Virus record (IMG/VR): IMGVR_UViG_3300048125_000049
Location: 1-25,451 of that record
Source of the DNA: a virus
Reading direction: 5' to 3' (one strand)
DNA length: 25,451 bases
Shown here in pieces: positions 1 to 7,237 of the stretch; within the stretch, counting starts at the first letter, position 1; every line of letters starts with the position of its first letter. Below the pieces are notes generated by a model. That model saw only the letters and a program-made list of their open reading frames with translations, was not told the DNA's origin and did no database searches. The translations under genes and the position numbers were made by a program.

Positions 1-1
1 C

Positions 2-2311
2 GATGTTGTTGCAGACATGAATCTGCTTGCTACGTCAGATATTGTGTCTGACATGAACACGCTGGCTACGTCCAGTAATGTCACTGCAATGAGCAACTGT
101 TCTGATGACATCAGTAACATTAACACTGTTTCTGGTTCTATCAGCAATGTCAACACTGCTGCTGGTTCGATTAGTAACATCAACACTGTCGCTACTAACA
201 TTAACAGCGTTAACGATTTCTCTGATCGTTATCGAGTCAGTGCATCCGCACCAACCACGTCTTTGCACGATGGTGATTTGTGGTTTGATACTACTGCTGA
301 TACGCTGAAAATTTACAATGCTACAGCTAGTGCATGGCAAGCTGGTGCTACTGAGACTTCTGGTTTTGTTACCACCGCTGGTGCAACCATGACAGGTCAG
401 TTGACTACCATTACTCCTACGTCAGGTGGTCACGCAACCAATAAAACCTACGTTGATGGTACGATTGATACCAAAATTGACAGTGCATTGACTGGTGATA
501 TTGTTGGTGGTACTGGTATTACTGTTAGCGACAACACGCCTGGTAGCGGACAGATTACTGTTGCTGTGACTGCAGGGTCTATTGGTGCTTCGCAATTAGC
601 TAGCACTGCTGTTACTGCTGGTAGCTATGGCTCTAGCTCTGCTATTCCGTCAATTACTGTCGATGCTGATGGCCGGATTACTGCTGCTTCTACTAGTTCT
701 ATTGACAGCACTGCTATTACCAATGGCACGTCTAATGTGTCGGTGGCAAATAATGGTGAAGTCACTGTGGTCCGTGCAGGCTCACAAAAGCTGACGACCA
801 AATCTGATGGTGTTGACGTAACCGGCGAAGTCCAGTGCGACACACTTGACGTTGACGGCAGCGCCAACTTTTCTGGTGATGTTCAAGTAGGTGGCGACCC
901 ATACTCTGAAACTGGTGTAGATATTAGATCAATTGGTCTTGTTAAAGCCGCTAGGGTAAATGCAACTGATAGCCTCTGGGCTGGATATACAACAGGCAAT
1001 AGTTCAGCCACTAGCGAGATTTTTGCGAACGGCAGCGCCTCGTTTGGTGTTAATGCAAGCACTTATCAAACAGGCGTAAATATTAACCATTCATCTAACC
1101 TGTCTACATTAACCGTCTATTCAGCAAACAGCTCTTCACATAGGTCTTTTGTCGTTTACGATAATGCTCAGTCTGGTGATGCAAGATATCGAGCCAGCAT
1201 CAATGCTGACGGCAGCGCCTCGTTTGCTGGCAACGTTACTCTGAATGCCAACCTTGACATGCAGGATAACGATAAGATCCTGCTAGGTACTGGTGATGAT
1301 TTAGAAATTTATCATGATGGCAGCAACTCTTACATAAACGAAACAGGAACTGGCGGCTTAATCGTTAAAAGCGGTGATGTTTATATTAGAAATCCATCCA
1401 ATCAGGATATGATTCATGCATCGTCTGGATCATTTGTAAAACTATACCATAATAGCTCCAAGAAACTTGAAACGAAATCAGACGGCGTAGGCATCACTGG
1501 CGAACTGGAATGTGATACTCTTGATCTCCAAGGAAACCTTGATATACATGCAACTAGAATTAGTTACGATACTTCCAGTGAGCACTTAAAATTCCTTGAC
1601 AATATAAAACTTGTTTTTGGTAACGGTAATGACTTACAGATTTATCATGATGGAAGTCATTCTTATGTTCGTGATGTTGGGACAGGAGACCTTAGATTAG
1701 CTTCTGACGGTACTACAGCAATCACAAAAGGTACCTCAGAAATGTGTGCCGGTTTCAATGTAGACGGAGCCGTAGAACTTTATTACGATAACTCCAATAA
1801 ACTTCAGACCAAAGCAGATGGTGTCAACATTACCGGTCAACTTCAATGCACCGACCTAGATGTTAATGGTCCGTCAGACTTTGAAAACGACGCAACGTTC
1901 CGAGGTGGTGCGAATGCTGTCAATATTGCAGCTAACAGTGATATTCGTTTAGCAAACGGAAACTGGACTGGAAACACCACAAGTCCAAAAATTCAAGCTC
2001 ATAACAGTCAGCTTTACATTTGCGGCGGTCCTTCTGGAATTGTTTTCCGCGAAAATGGTAGTGACCGGGCTTATTTTGACGGCAGTGGTCATTTCCGCCC
2101 TGGAGCTAACAATACTTACGACTTAGGCATAAGTTCCGCCCGCTGGCGCAATGTCTACACCAATGACCTCAACCTCAGCAATGAAGGTAGCACTAACGAT
2201 GTCGATGGAACGTGGGGCAGCTTCACTATCCAAGAAGGTGAGGATGACCTATTCCTTATCAACCGCCGTAGCGGTAAGAAATACAAATTTAATCTCACGG
2301 AGGTAAACTAA
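2..2311 (+). CDS. Tail fibre protein, 5'-truncated by window edge
   Basis: The frame is open to the left edge; the first ATG (17) lies inside a repeat already under way (VADMNLLAT then VSDMNTLAT), so this is a C-terminal fragment of about 770 residues. Visible order: short NIN/V repeats to about residue 70, a small domain ending DGDLWFDTTADTLKIYN, then long beta-type repeats. Three copies of a K-L-x-T-K-[SA]-D-G-V unit followed by TGxLxC occur, and two copies of DLxIYHDGSxSY. The C-terminus has YDLGISSARWRNVY and a final GEDDLFLINRRSGKKYKF block. These repeat types are typical of cyanophage tail fibres and virion proteins; the likely role is host receptor binding. No catalytic motif or chaperone domain is seen. 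The fibre-to-lysis-to-terminase order matches T7 gp17 position. Confidence 0.85.
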   Translation, partial: DVVADMNLLATSDIVSDMNTLATSSNVTAMSNCSDDISNINTVSGSISNVNTAAGSISNINTVATNINSVNDFSDRYRVSASAPTTSLHDGDLWFDTTADTLKIYNATASAWQAGATETSGFVTTAGATMTGQLTTITPTSGGHATNKTYVDGTIDTKIDSALTGDIVGGTGITVSDNTPGSGQITVAVTAGSIGASQLASTAVTAGSYGSSSAIPSITVDADGRITAASTSSIDSTAITNGTSNVSVANNGEVTVVRAGSQKLTTKSDGVDVTGEVQCDTLDVDGSANFSGDVQVGGDPYSETGVDIRSIGLVKAARVNATDSLWAGYTTGNSSATSEIFANGSASFGVNASTYQTGVNINHSSNLSTLTVYSANSSSHRSFVVYDNAQSGDARYRASINADGSASFAGNVTLNANLDMQDNDKILLGTGDDLEIYHDGSNSYINETGTGGLIVKSGDVYIRNPSNQDMIHASSGSFVKLYHNSSKKLETKSDGVGITGELECDTLDLQGNLDIHATRISYDTSSEHLKFLDNIKLVFGNGNDLQIYHDGSHSYVRDVGTGDLRLASDGTTAITKGTSEMCAGFNVDGAVELYYDNSNKLQTKADGVNITGQLQCTDLDVNGPSDFENDATFRGGANAVNIAANSDIRLANGNWTGNTTSPKIQAHNSQLYICGGPSGIVFRENGSDRAYFDGSGHFRPGANNTYDLGISSARWRNVYTNDLNLSNEGSTNDVDGTWGSFTIQEGEDDLFLINRRSGKKYKFNLTEVN

Positions 2312-2313
2312 TT

Positions 2314-2754
2314 ATGGCTTTTAATGGCAGCGGGGCGAGCATCACGAACCTCGTCCAAGGCACTAATGGAACATCTACATCAACGTCATCCAACAGGCAG
2401 CTATCGAGCAGCTTTGTAACGCACCTGTCCAGGTCATTGACTGTTCCTTCAGGACATACAAGTCACGTTCTTTGTATCGGTCACTTTGCACAGGCGTATG
2501 AACAAGACGCTGGCGGGTGGGAAACACGATGTGTTGTCTCTGGTACGCAAAGCATTACTGGGACAACTTTTACAAACCACCTGGGCCATCACAGCAACAA
2601 CGCCGGATCGTGCCAGCCCTGTTGGGCGTTCACGTTGCCAGCAGGCAGCTACACTTTTAGCTTGCAAGCTAGAGAGTGGAATGGCTTTATTGAATTAAAC
2701 CGCCATAGCGGTAATGACACTTTTGTGGTTCAAGCTTATCACGTGAGGGACTGA
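2314..2754 (+). CDS. Small virion-associated-like protein, unknown function
   Basis: A 146-aa protein that I do not recognise. The N-terminus (GSGASITNLVQGTNGTSTSTSS) is Gly/Ser/Thr-rich, and the rest looks like a beta-sandwich rich in aromatic and Gly residues, with four cysteines and no signal peptide or membrane segment. The start is supported by a GGAGG Shine-Dalgarno at 2299-2303, 10 nt before the ATG and overlapping the end of the fibre gene. Its stop overlaps the next start (TGATGG). Being co-transcribed directly behind the fibre gene, it may be a fibre tip, adhesin or fibre-assembly factor. That is inference from position only. Confidence 0.7.
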   Translation: MAFNGSGASITNLVQGTNGTSTSTSSNRQLSSSFVTHLSRSLTVPSGHTSHVLCIGHFAQAYEQDAGGWETRCVVSGTQSITGTTFTNHLGHHSNNAGSCQPCWAFTLPAGSYTFSLQAREWNGFIELNRHSGNDTFVVQAYHVRD

Positions 2755-3161
2755 TGGAGTACAACTACGCGCTTCAGTACAACCGAGACGATGAACTCTC
2801 TATCGTCGAACTTGCCCGGTATTTATACAAAGACAAGGGCTGGGTCGTTGAATACGCCAACAGCGAGGGTGAATTCGGTAACGGCGATTCCGCTACTGGT
2901 GAAGAACGCTTTACATGGGAAGACGACCCGGATGAAGCTGTAACTCACACTGACCTTGTAGCACGTCGAGCAGAGCTGGGTCCAATTATTGAGATGGGTC
3001 GGCTGCGTTATGTGCGCGACGAAAAACTTGCTGAAACAGATTGGTGGGCTATTGGTGACCGCACTATGACAGATGAGCAACGTGCTTATCGTCAAGCATT
3101 GCGTGACCTGCCTTCCAATACAACTGATCTTAAAAACCCTACCTGGCCTACTAAACCATGA
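2754..3161 (+). CDS. Phage tail assembly chaperone-like protein
   Basis: A 135-aa acidic protein. The C-terminal part (about residues 85-130) has the pattern R-x-x-K-L-A-E-T-D-W-W, then M-T-D-E-Q-R-A-Y-R-Q-A-L-R-D-L-P. This is the hallmark of the phage tail assembly chaperone family (Phage_tail_APC type) often found next to tail fibre genes. The N-terminal 80 residues do not match anything I know. It is expected to act in the cytoplasm, helping fibre folding or attachment. The start overlaps the previous stop by one base, indicating translational coupling; the stop overlaps the next start in an ATGA. Confidence 0.7.
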   Translation: MEYNYALQYNRDDELSIVELARYLYKDKGWVVEYANSEGEFGNGDSATGEERFTWEDDPDEAVTHTDLVARRAELGPIIEMGRLRYVRDEKLAETDWWAIGDRTMTDEQRAYRQALRDLPSNTTDLKNPTWPTKP

Positions 3162-3328
3162 TTACACTTATTCGCCCAATTCTCTTTTCTTTTCTCCAGT
3201 CCCAGAAGGTCAAGCTACTCATTGTAGATATGCTGACCAAACTGGCTGAATCTACTGATAACGATGTAGATGATAAAGCTGTGGAATTTATCCGTAACGG
3301 TCTATTTCCTGCTAAGCCTCTGGACTGA
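3158..3328 (+). CDS. Small conserved-looking protein (56 aa), unknown
   Basis: Begins MITLIRPILFSFLQSQKVK and ends RNGLFPAKPLD, 56 residues. The N-terminal 15 residues are hydrophobic and amphipathic; the remainder is acidic then basic. It starts in an ATGA overlap with the chaperone-like gene and stops in a TGATG overlap with the next gene, so it sits in a perfectly coupled chain, which is the main argument that it is real. No function can be assigned. A short lysis or membrane-associated role is possible but unsupported. Confidence 0.65.
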   Translation: MITLIRPILFSFLQSQKVKLLIVDMLTKLAESTDNDVDDKAVEFIRNGLFPAKPLD

Positions 3329-3774
3329 TGGACTTAGGTGAGCCACCGGTACTACCGTATATACGGCTCCCTGAGCCCCTTCTTCTACCCCGTCCGGTAC
3401 TAGATGTCCCACGAGCGGATTTGCCCTCATACAGACCGCTTGTGGTGCCTCCTAGCGACCTTCGGCCACCTCCGGGAGTCAAAGGAACTACAGAGTCCGA
3501 CAAAGAGAAACCAAAACCTAAACCACCTCCGGTTAAAATACCGGACATACCTATACCTAAAGACACACGAGAGATAGACATTCCATTCACGGATGTCACG
3601 ATGCCTCTCCCGTCTAACGAAATACTTGTCACGGCTGGTACTACTGCCACCGTGTCTGTTGCAGCCACCCTTACAGCAACAGCAGTCTTTAAATGGACTG
3701 TAACTGCTATGAAACCCATCCTTAAACAAGCATGGACCAAGATAACAACGAACAAAAAAAGAAAGGGTTCCTAG
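3328..3774 (+). CDS. Proline-rich protein with one membrane segment
   Basis: 148 aa. The first 95 residues are extremely rich in Pro with interspersed Leu, Arg and Lys (PPVLPYIRLPEPLLLP; KPKPKPPPVKIPDIPIP). A hydrophobic Ala/Thr/Val stretch at about residues 100-125 could span a membrane, and the tail is basic (KKRKGS). Similar proline-rich proteins lie between fibre and holin genes in cyanopodoviruses and have been called virion structural proteins. Whether this one is structural or part of lysis cannot be told from sequence. The last 43 bp overlap the holin candidate in another frame. The long antisense ORF here is a shadow of the proline codons. Confidence 0.7.
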   Translation: MDLGEPPVLPYIRLPEPLLLPRPVLDVPRADLPSYRPLVVPPSDLRPPPGVKGTTESDKEKPKPKPPPVKIPDIPIPKDTREIDIPFTDVTMPLPSNEILVTAGTTATVSVAATLTATAVFKWTVTAMKPILKQAWTKITTNKKRKGS

Positions 3775-4028
3775 TTAAAGTTAAAGAAAACACAGAAGAT
3801 GAATTACAAATTCTCGGTACATTTGTCCGTTTAGGTGTAGTTATTTGGAGTGGTTTTATTATTACCCTTAACTATGTCGAACTGCCCATGATCAAAAAAG
3901 GTCAAAGTGGTGGTGATATAACATTTGTTGCCAGTGTTTTTACTGGAGCCTTAGCTACGTTCGGATTAACTACATCTAACAGTAAACAGAATTCCAAATC
4001 ACCTGACATTAAAAAAAAGGAAGAATGA
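3732..4028 (+). CDS. Putative holin
   Basis: 98 aa with a charged N-terminus (DNNEQKKKGF), two hydrophobic segments (about residues 30-48, VRLGVVIWSGFIITLNYVEL, and about 62-80, ITFVASVFTGALATFGL) and a lysine-rich tail. Two TM segments with a basic C-terminus fit a class II-type holin, which would permeabilise the inner membrane at lysis. Its place just upstream of TerS matches T7 gene 17.5. It starts 43 bp inside the previous gene and ends in an overlap with the next start. No endolysin gene is found in this window, so the partner must lie elsewhere. Confidence 0.65.
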   Translation: MDQDNNEQKKKGFLVKVKENTEDELQILGTFVRLGVVIWSGFIITLNYVELPMIKKGQSGGDITFVASVFTGALATFGLTTSNSKQNSKSPDIKKKEE

Positions 4029-4375
4029 AAAAGCTACTTTTGTTGCTGCTGTTGGCTGCTCCAGTTTCAGCACAAACTGTTACCCCACAGTTCACTCAGG
4101 GGTCAATGCAATCGACTACCACCACCACGGTTGACATTGAAAGAACAATCGAACAAGAAATCATGGGTGGTGATTATTCATCATGGAGTGGTTCAAACGT
4201 TACACCCAGTTCCGATATCGCTGGAGAAAGTACAACATTTTCCGTAACTACGGCTGGAGATCCCTGGACTCTAGAGCTGACAACACGATCAGCAGGTGTA
4301 GTGGAAACAATCGATATCACAGAAAGCATCGACCAAACTTCTACTACTACATCGCTTTCTATCTTCTCGCAGTAA
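4025..4375 (+). CDS. Small secreted protein with signal peptide
   Basis: 116 aa. A textbook signal peptide, MKKLLLLLLLAAPVSA, ends in an AxA-like VSA cleavage site before QTVTPQF. The mature part is Thr/Ser-rich and acidic (STTTTTVDIERTIEQEI; SIDQTSTTTSLSIFSQ). It is expected in the periplasm. A protein of this style, followed by a second exported protein in an overlapping frame, recurs in cyanophages to my knowledge, but the function is unknown; lysis or envelope interaction is possible from the neighbouring holin and spanin candidates. GGAAG at 4019-4023 is so close to the start that translation may instead be coupled to the upstream gene. Confidence 0.65.
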   Translation: MKKLLLLLLLAAPVSAQTVTPQFTQGSMQSTTTTTVDIERTIEQEIMGGDYSSWSGSNVTPSSDIAGESTTFSVTTAGDPWTLELTTRSAGVVETIDITESIDQTSTTTSLSIFSQ

Positions 4376-4899
4376 CACCTGCATTTGCAGAACCTGAAGT
4401 ACAAAATACATCTAACCCAGTTGCAGCCGCAACGGGAAATGTTACTAATCAGGCTGTGCAATTCCAGAACAATGGTGCACCATCACGACAATTCTTTGGA
4501 GCCAACAATTCTTGTAATGGATCAACGATGACGTTTAGCCCATTTTATATGGGCAACGATACGATACCTATGGAGTCTGATGGTTATGTTCGGTCTAATA
4601 ATTACGGTGCACAGATCAACTTTATGTTTCCACTAGATGGTGGCATGATTGAACAATGCAAAGAAATTGCTAGACGACACGAACAGAAGATGCGTCTTAA
4701 CTACGAGATGGTGCGTGCATTGAAATGTACAGAGATTATGAAAGCCGGTTTTACTTTTAGACCCGGTAGCCGAGTAGAAGTGTTGTGTCATGACATCATA
4801 CCAATCGTATCCTTAAATGATAGAAGCGATAGTAAGTCTCTCGATAGCAGTAGTAGCAGCGGGAGCAACACTGAACAACAGACTACACCAACGGATTAA
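4351..4899 (+). CDS. Exported protein of unknown function, start unresolved
   Basis: From 4351 the frame reads IAFYLLAVTPAFA then EPEVQ, a short but convincing export signal. It is followed by a mature region with NPVAAATGNVTNQAVQFQN, SCNGSTMTFSPFYMGND and a Cys/Arg-rich middle (EQCKEIARRHEQKMRLNYEMVRALKC). The tail is Ser-rich. The frame has no ATG, GTG or TTG between 4186 and the signal; the upstream ATG at 4183 would add about 56 very basic residues that are just the out-of-frame reading of the previous gene. The true start could be ATC at 4351, ATG at 4183, or a -1 ribosomal shift from the preceding gene. GTG near 4456 would lose the signal. The end overlaps the next gene by 83 bp. Confidence 0.6.
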   Translation: MAFYLLAVTPAFAEPEVQNTSNPVAAATGNVTNQAVQFQNNGAPSRQFFGANNSCNGSTMTFSPFYMGNDTIPMESDGYVRSNNYGAQINFMFPLDGGMIEQCKEIARRHEQKMRLNYEMVRALKCTEIMKAGFTFRPGSRVEVLCHDIIPIVSLNDRSDSKSLDSSSSSGSNTEQQTTPTD

Positions 4900-5071
4900 T
4901 AGCGTACATGAACGTATCAGTAGCCTTGATCGTCGTATTGACCACGTAGAACTGACTGTTGCTCAGGATTACGTTTCTAAATCAGAACTCAAGTCAATGA
5001 TTGACCGTATGGAAGATCATATGGTACGTATCGAAGGTAAACTAGACCAAATCGTACTTAGAAATGCCTAA
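4817..5071 (+). CDS. Spanin-like or virion protein: TM plus coiled coil
   Basis: 84 aa. An N-terminal hydrophobic segment (residues 3-18, EAIVSLSIAVVAAGAT) is followed by a long heptad-patterned helix (RLHQRINSVHERISSLDRRIDHVEL ending near residue 48, then KSMIDRMEDHMVRIEGKLDQIVL). This architecture, an inner-membrane anchor with a periplasmic coiled coil, fits an i-spanin (Rz type), and T7 places its Rz gene (18.5) between TerS and TerL, close by. There is no sequence-level proof, and similar small coiled-coil proteins of cyanophages are annotated as hypothetical. It begins inside the previous gene in another frame and ends overlapping TerS. Confidence 0.6.
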   Translation: MIEAIVSLSIAVVAAGATLNNRLHQRINSVHERISSLDRRIDHVELTVAQDYVSKSELKSMIDRMEDHMVRIEGKLDQIVLRNA

Positions 5072-5312
5072 GAAAAAAGCTACAGAAGACCAGTTTAACG
5101 AGCTGCATAATCTAGTTACAAAGGAGTTTCTTACCCGTATTAAAGCAGGTGAGGCTTCTACAGCTGATCTTAAAGCAGCTTGCGACTGGCTCAAGACTAA
5201 TGACATCAGTGGTGTTGCCCTAGAAGGTAGCCCACTGTCTAAACTGGCAGCAGTGATGCCACAGGTTAACCCTGAATTAGTACAACGGAGGCTACATGGC
5301 TCGCACGTCTAA
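5064..5312 (+). CDS. terS: Terminase small subunit (DNA maturase A, gp18-like)
   Basis: 82 aa. The sequence FNELHNLVTKEFLTRIKAGEAST, then DLKAACDWLKTNDISGVA and SPLSKLA, matches what is known of short cyanopodovirus TerS proteins. In these phages TerS binds the packaging site on concatemeric DNA and feeds it to TerL. The helical middle (DLKAACDWLKTN) would be the DNA-contacting helix-turn-helix-like part by analogy. It overlaps the coiled-coil gene by 8 bp and the next gene by 17 bp. Unusually, the TerL gene does not follow directly: three genes and 1.9 kb intervene. Confidence 0.75.
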   Translation: MPKKKATEDQFNELHNLVTKEFLTRIKAGEASTADLKAACDWLKTNDISGVALEGSPLSKLAAVMPQVNPELVQRRLHGSHV

Positions 5313-5532
5313 ACACAGCGGTGCTAAATACGCTAACGGTAACTATAAGTCGTATCAAAAACGGTACGACTCATCTAAACTACAGATCAAGAAACGATCT
5401 GCATTAAACAAAGAAAACAGAAAACGGGGAACCTATGGCAATGGTGACGGTAAAGATGTATCACACAAAAAGAATGGTAAAACATTCCTTGAAAAAGCAT
5501 CTAAAAACCGAGCACGTAAAGGCCGAGCATGA
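5296..5532 (+). CDS. Small basic protein, degenerate HNH-like
   Basis: 78 aa, about one third Lys/Arg. It begins ARTSKHSGAKYANGNYKSYQKRYDSS, a pattern I associate with small HNH-type proteins near cyanophage packaging genes. In those, the middle reads roughly DHKKP, followed by N and a final NRRK. Here the equivalent is DVSHKKNGK, then ASKNRARKGRA, so the first catalytic His seems kept but the Asp-His order and the Asn helix look reduced. It may be a decayed or minimised HNH nuclease or simply a DNA-binding protein. It overlaps TerS by 17 bp and the next HNH gene by 4 bp. Confidence 0.55.
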   Translation: MARTSKHSGAKYANGNYKSYQKRYDSSKLQIKKRSALNKENRKRGTYGNGDGKDVSHKKNGKTFLEKASKNRARKGRA

Positions 5533-5858
5533 CCCCATTACTTCCAACTCCTGACGATTACCTTTTCAACTTAATAGCTATGACCTCTCCAGAAGCCAAG
5601 CGCCTGTGGAGGCGCTCTATTAAGGAACATTTTGACCACACTTGCATTTATTGCGGAAAAACTTATGACCTTAGTAACCTATCTATCGATCATGTTCACC
5701 CTCGCTCTCGCGGTGGAAGGGATGTCGCAACAAATGTTGTATGCGCCTGCACACAATGTAATCAGGAAAAAGGAAGTACTCACGTCCTAGAATGGATGAG
5801 GGCTAAATTTGGAGTTAATAAACTCCGTGAACACTTACTTATGGAGTATATTAATTAA
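5529..5858 (+). CDS. HNH endonuclease
   Basis: 109 aa with a complete HNH core. CIYC (about residues 38-41) and CTQC (about 74-77) form the zinc knuckle pair; DHVHPRSRGG (about 54-63) carries the catalytic His; N68 and N78 with the following K complete the motif. This is the general HNH fold that nicks or cuts dsDNA with a metal ion. Being next to terminase genes it could assist packaging, as shown for HNH proteins of some cos phages, or be a homing-type selfish gene. T7 has no HNH gene at this place. Coupled by overlaps of 4 bp upstream and 1 bp downstream. Confidence 0.85.
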   Translation: MTPLLPTPDDYLFNLIAMTSPEAKRLWRRSIKEHFDHTCIYCGKTYDLSNLSIDHVHPRSRGGRDVATNVVCACTQCNQEKGSTHVLEWMRAKFGVNKLREHLLMEYIN

Positions 5859-7234
5859 TGGAAAAACCTGATCAAAAAGATTATGATTTTTCTTCACAAG
5901 AAGGTTATGATCAATATGATGCAGCAGTAGCTAAATACGAACGTATTCAAAAAGGACCAATGATTGGTACCGGATTTGTTGATACTGTTGAAGATGTTGT
6001 ACAATCTGCAGGTGAACAGATTTCTAAAATCCCTGGAGTTAGCGTAGGACTGCAATATTTTGGTGGCGCTGTAAAAACTGTTGACCAAGTTATGAGCCAA
6101 GACCAAGGACTAGGTGGTATGGTTTATCGTACTTACAAAAATGTACGATCGGCTGCTGAAGAAGGTTTTGGTGATCTTGCAGAAAATCTCGGTGTTGATC
6201 CAAGGATTGGTTCATTTGCCGGTGGTGAGTTTGTAGATACACTAGCTACTGCCGGTTTGGGCTCCGTTGCTAAAAAAACAGCAGCTGTTGTAGATAAACT
6301 TCCTCCTGGTGGTATGTCACCACAGCTTGCTATGGCTGGTGGTATGACAGCTCCAACTCAACTAGCACCACAAATAACAAAAGGTGGTGTAGTAATGAAA
6401 GCTGTTACTACTACTGATCAGCCAACTTTGGAAGCTGTACGAGGTGGTGTAAAAACTGGTGATAAACTTGTTACCCCTACTCAAGGTAAGCGTCTTATTA
6501 GACGTGATGTTGAGATTGACAGACTTAAAGGTAGTATTGAACAAACTAACGTACAGTTAGATGCTCTACTAGAGCTGCAGGGTGACCCTAACAATTTACG
6601 TCTTTTCCTTAACGACAATCCAGAAGTTGAAAAGCTTATGGGTATGTATGAAGGCAGACCTGATCAAATTAAAAAAGTTGCCAACCGTTTACGTGAACGT
6701 CGTATCGGCGCTCAAGAATCTTTAAGCAGACAGCAGTCTAACATCCTACCTTTTGACGAAACTGATCCTAATTTCTTTAGAAGTAAAGAGGGTTTGGTTG
6801 CTAAAAAACAAGAAGAGGTAAGACGTAGTATTGAAGGTTACCTGGAGCAGCATCATTTATTTCCTAAAGGTATTAGTGCTGCTTTTTTTGGTAGAATGGA
6901 TGACCTTATTAGCAAAGGTAAAGCAGACAAAGATGATCTTATTTTAATGGCAGAGTATGCTGTTGCACAAGGTAAACGAACTGGTGACGTTAAGAGTAAT
7001 CTTATTAACATGCAAAAAGACCCACATAATGAATTACATACTATGCTTAGAGCTTCTGGAGCTGAACTTGGTAAAACAGATTATGTACGGTCTTTAAAGG
7101 ATGTTAAAGATGTTAATGAACTGATGCGTCGTTGGCGTGCTATGCTGGATTCTGATGTAGCATATAATGTAGATACTGCTAAAGTTTGGGAACCTTTGGA
7201 TGACCTTATTAAAGAAGTTCGTTCTACTAAATAA
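5858..7234 (+). CDS. Large protein with toxin-like HNH/AHH-type nuclease C-terminus
   Basis: 458 aa. Residues 30-65 (GTGFVDTVEDVVQ...SKIPGVSVG) and 118-150 are Gly/Ala-rich amphipathic or hydrophobic stretches. Residues 215-330 are charged helices. Residues 331-400 hold QHHLFPKG (H332, H333), NLINM (N384) and DPHNELHTML (H390, N391, H394). The HH-x-F-P-K plus HNxxxH arrangement resembles the His-Me finger nuclease domains (AHH/LHH type) seen at the ends of polymorphic toxins. I infer a nuclease, but not its target. The amphipathic front recalls cyanophage virion proteins, so it might be ejected with the DNA. It sits between an HNH gene and TerL, with only 3 bp to the TerL start. Confidence 0.6.
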   Translation: MEKPDQKDYDFSSQEGYDQYDAAVAKYERIQKGPMIGTGFVDTVEDVVQSAGEQISKIPGVSVGLQYFGGAVKTVDQVMSQDQGLGGMVYRTYKNVRSAAEEGFGDLAENLGVDPRIGSFAGGEFVDTLATAGLGSVAKKTAAVVDKLPPGGMSPQLAMAGGMTAPTQLAPQITKGGVVMKAVTTTDQPTLEAVRGGVKTGDKLVTPTQGKRLIRRDVEIDRLKGSIEQTNVQLDALLELQGDPNNLRLFLNDNPEVEKLMGMYEGRPDQIKKVANRLRERRIGAQESLSRQQSNILPFDETDPNFFRSKEGLVAKKQEEVRRSIEGYLEQHHLFPKGISAAFFGRMDDLISKGKADKDDLILMAEYAVAQGKRTGDVKSNLINMQKDPHNELHTMLRASGAELGKTDYVRSLKDVKDVNELMRRWRAMLDSDVAYNVDTAKVWEPLDDLIKEVRSTK

Positions 7235-7237
7235 CCT

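Noticed and set aside
3312-3755. 147-aa antisense ORF over the proline-rich gene
   Set aside because: Gly/Ser/Arg-rich complement of proline codons; the plus-strand frame is coupled on both sides.
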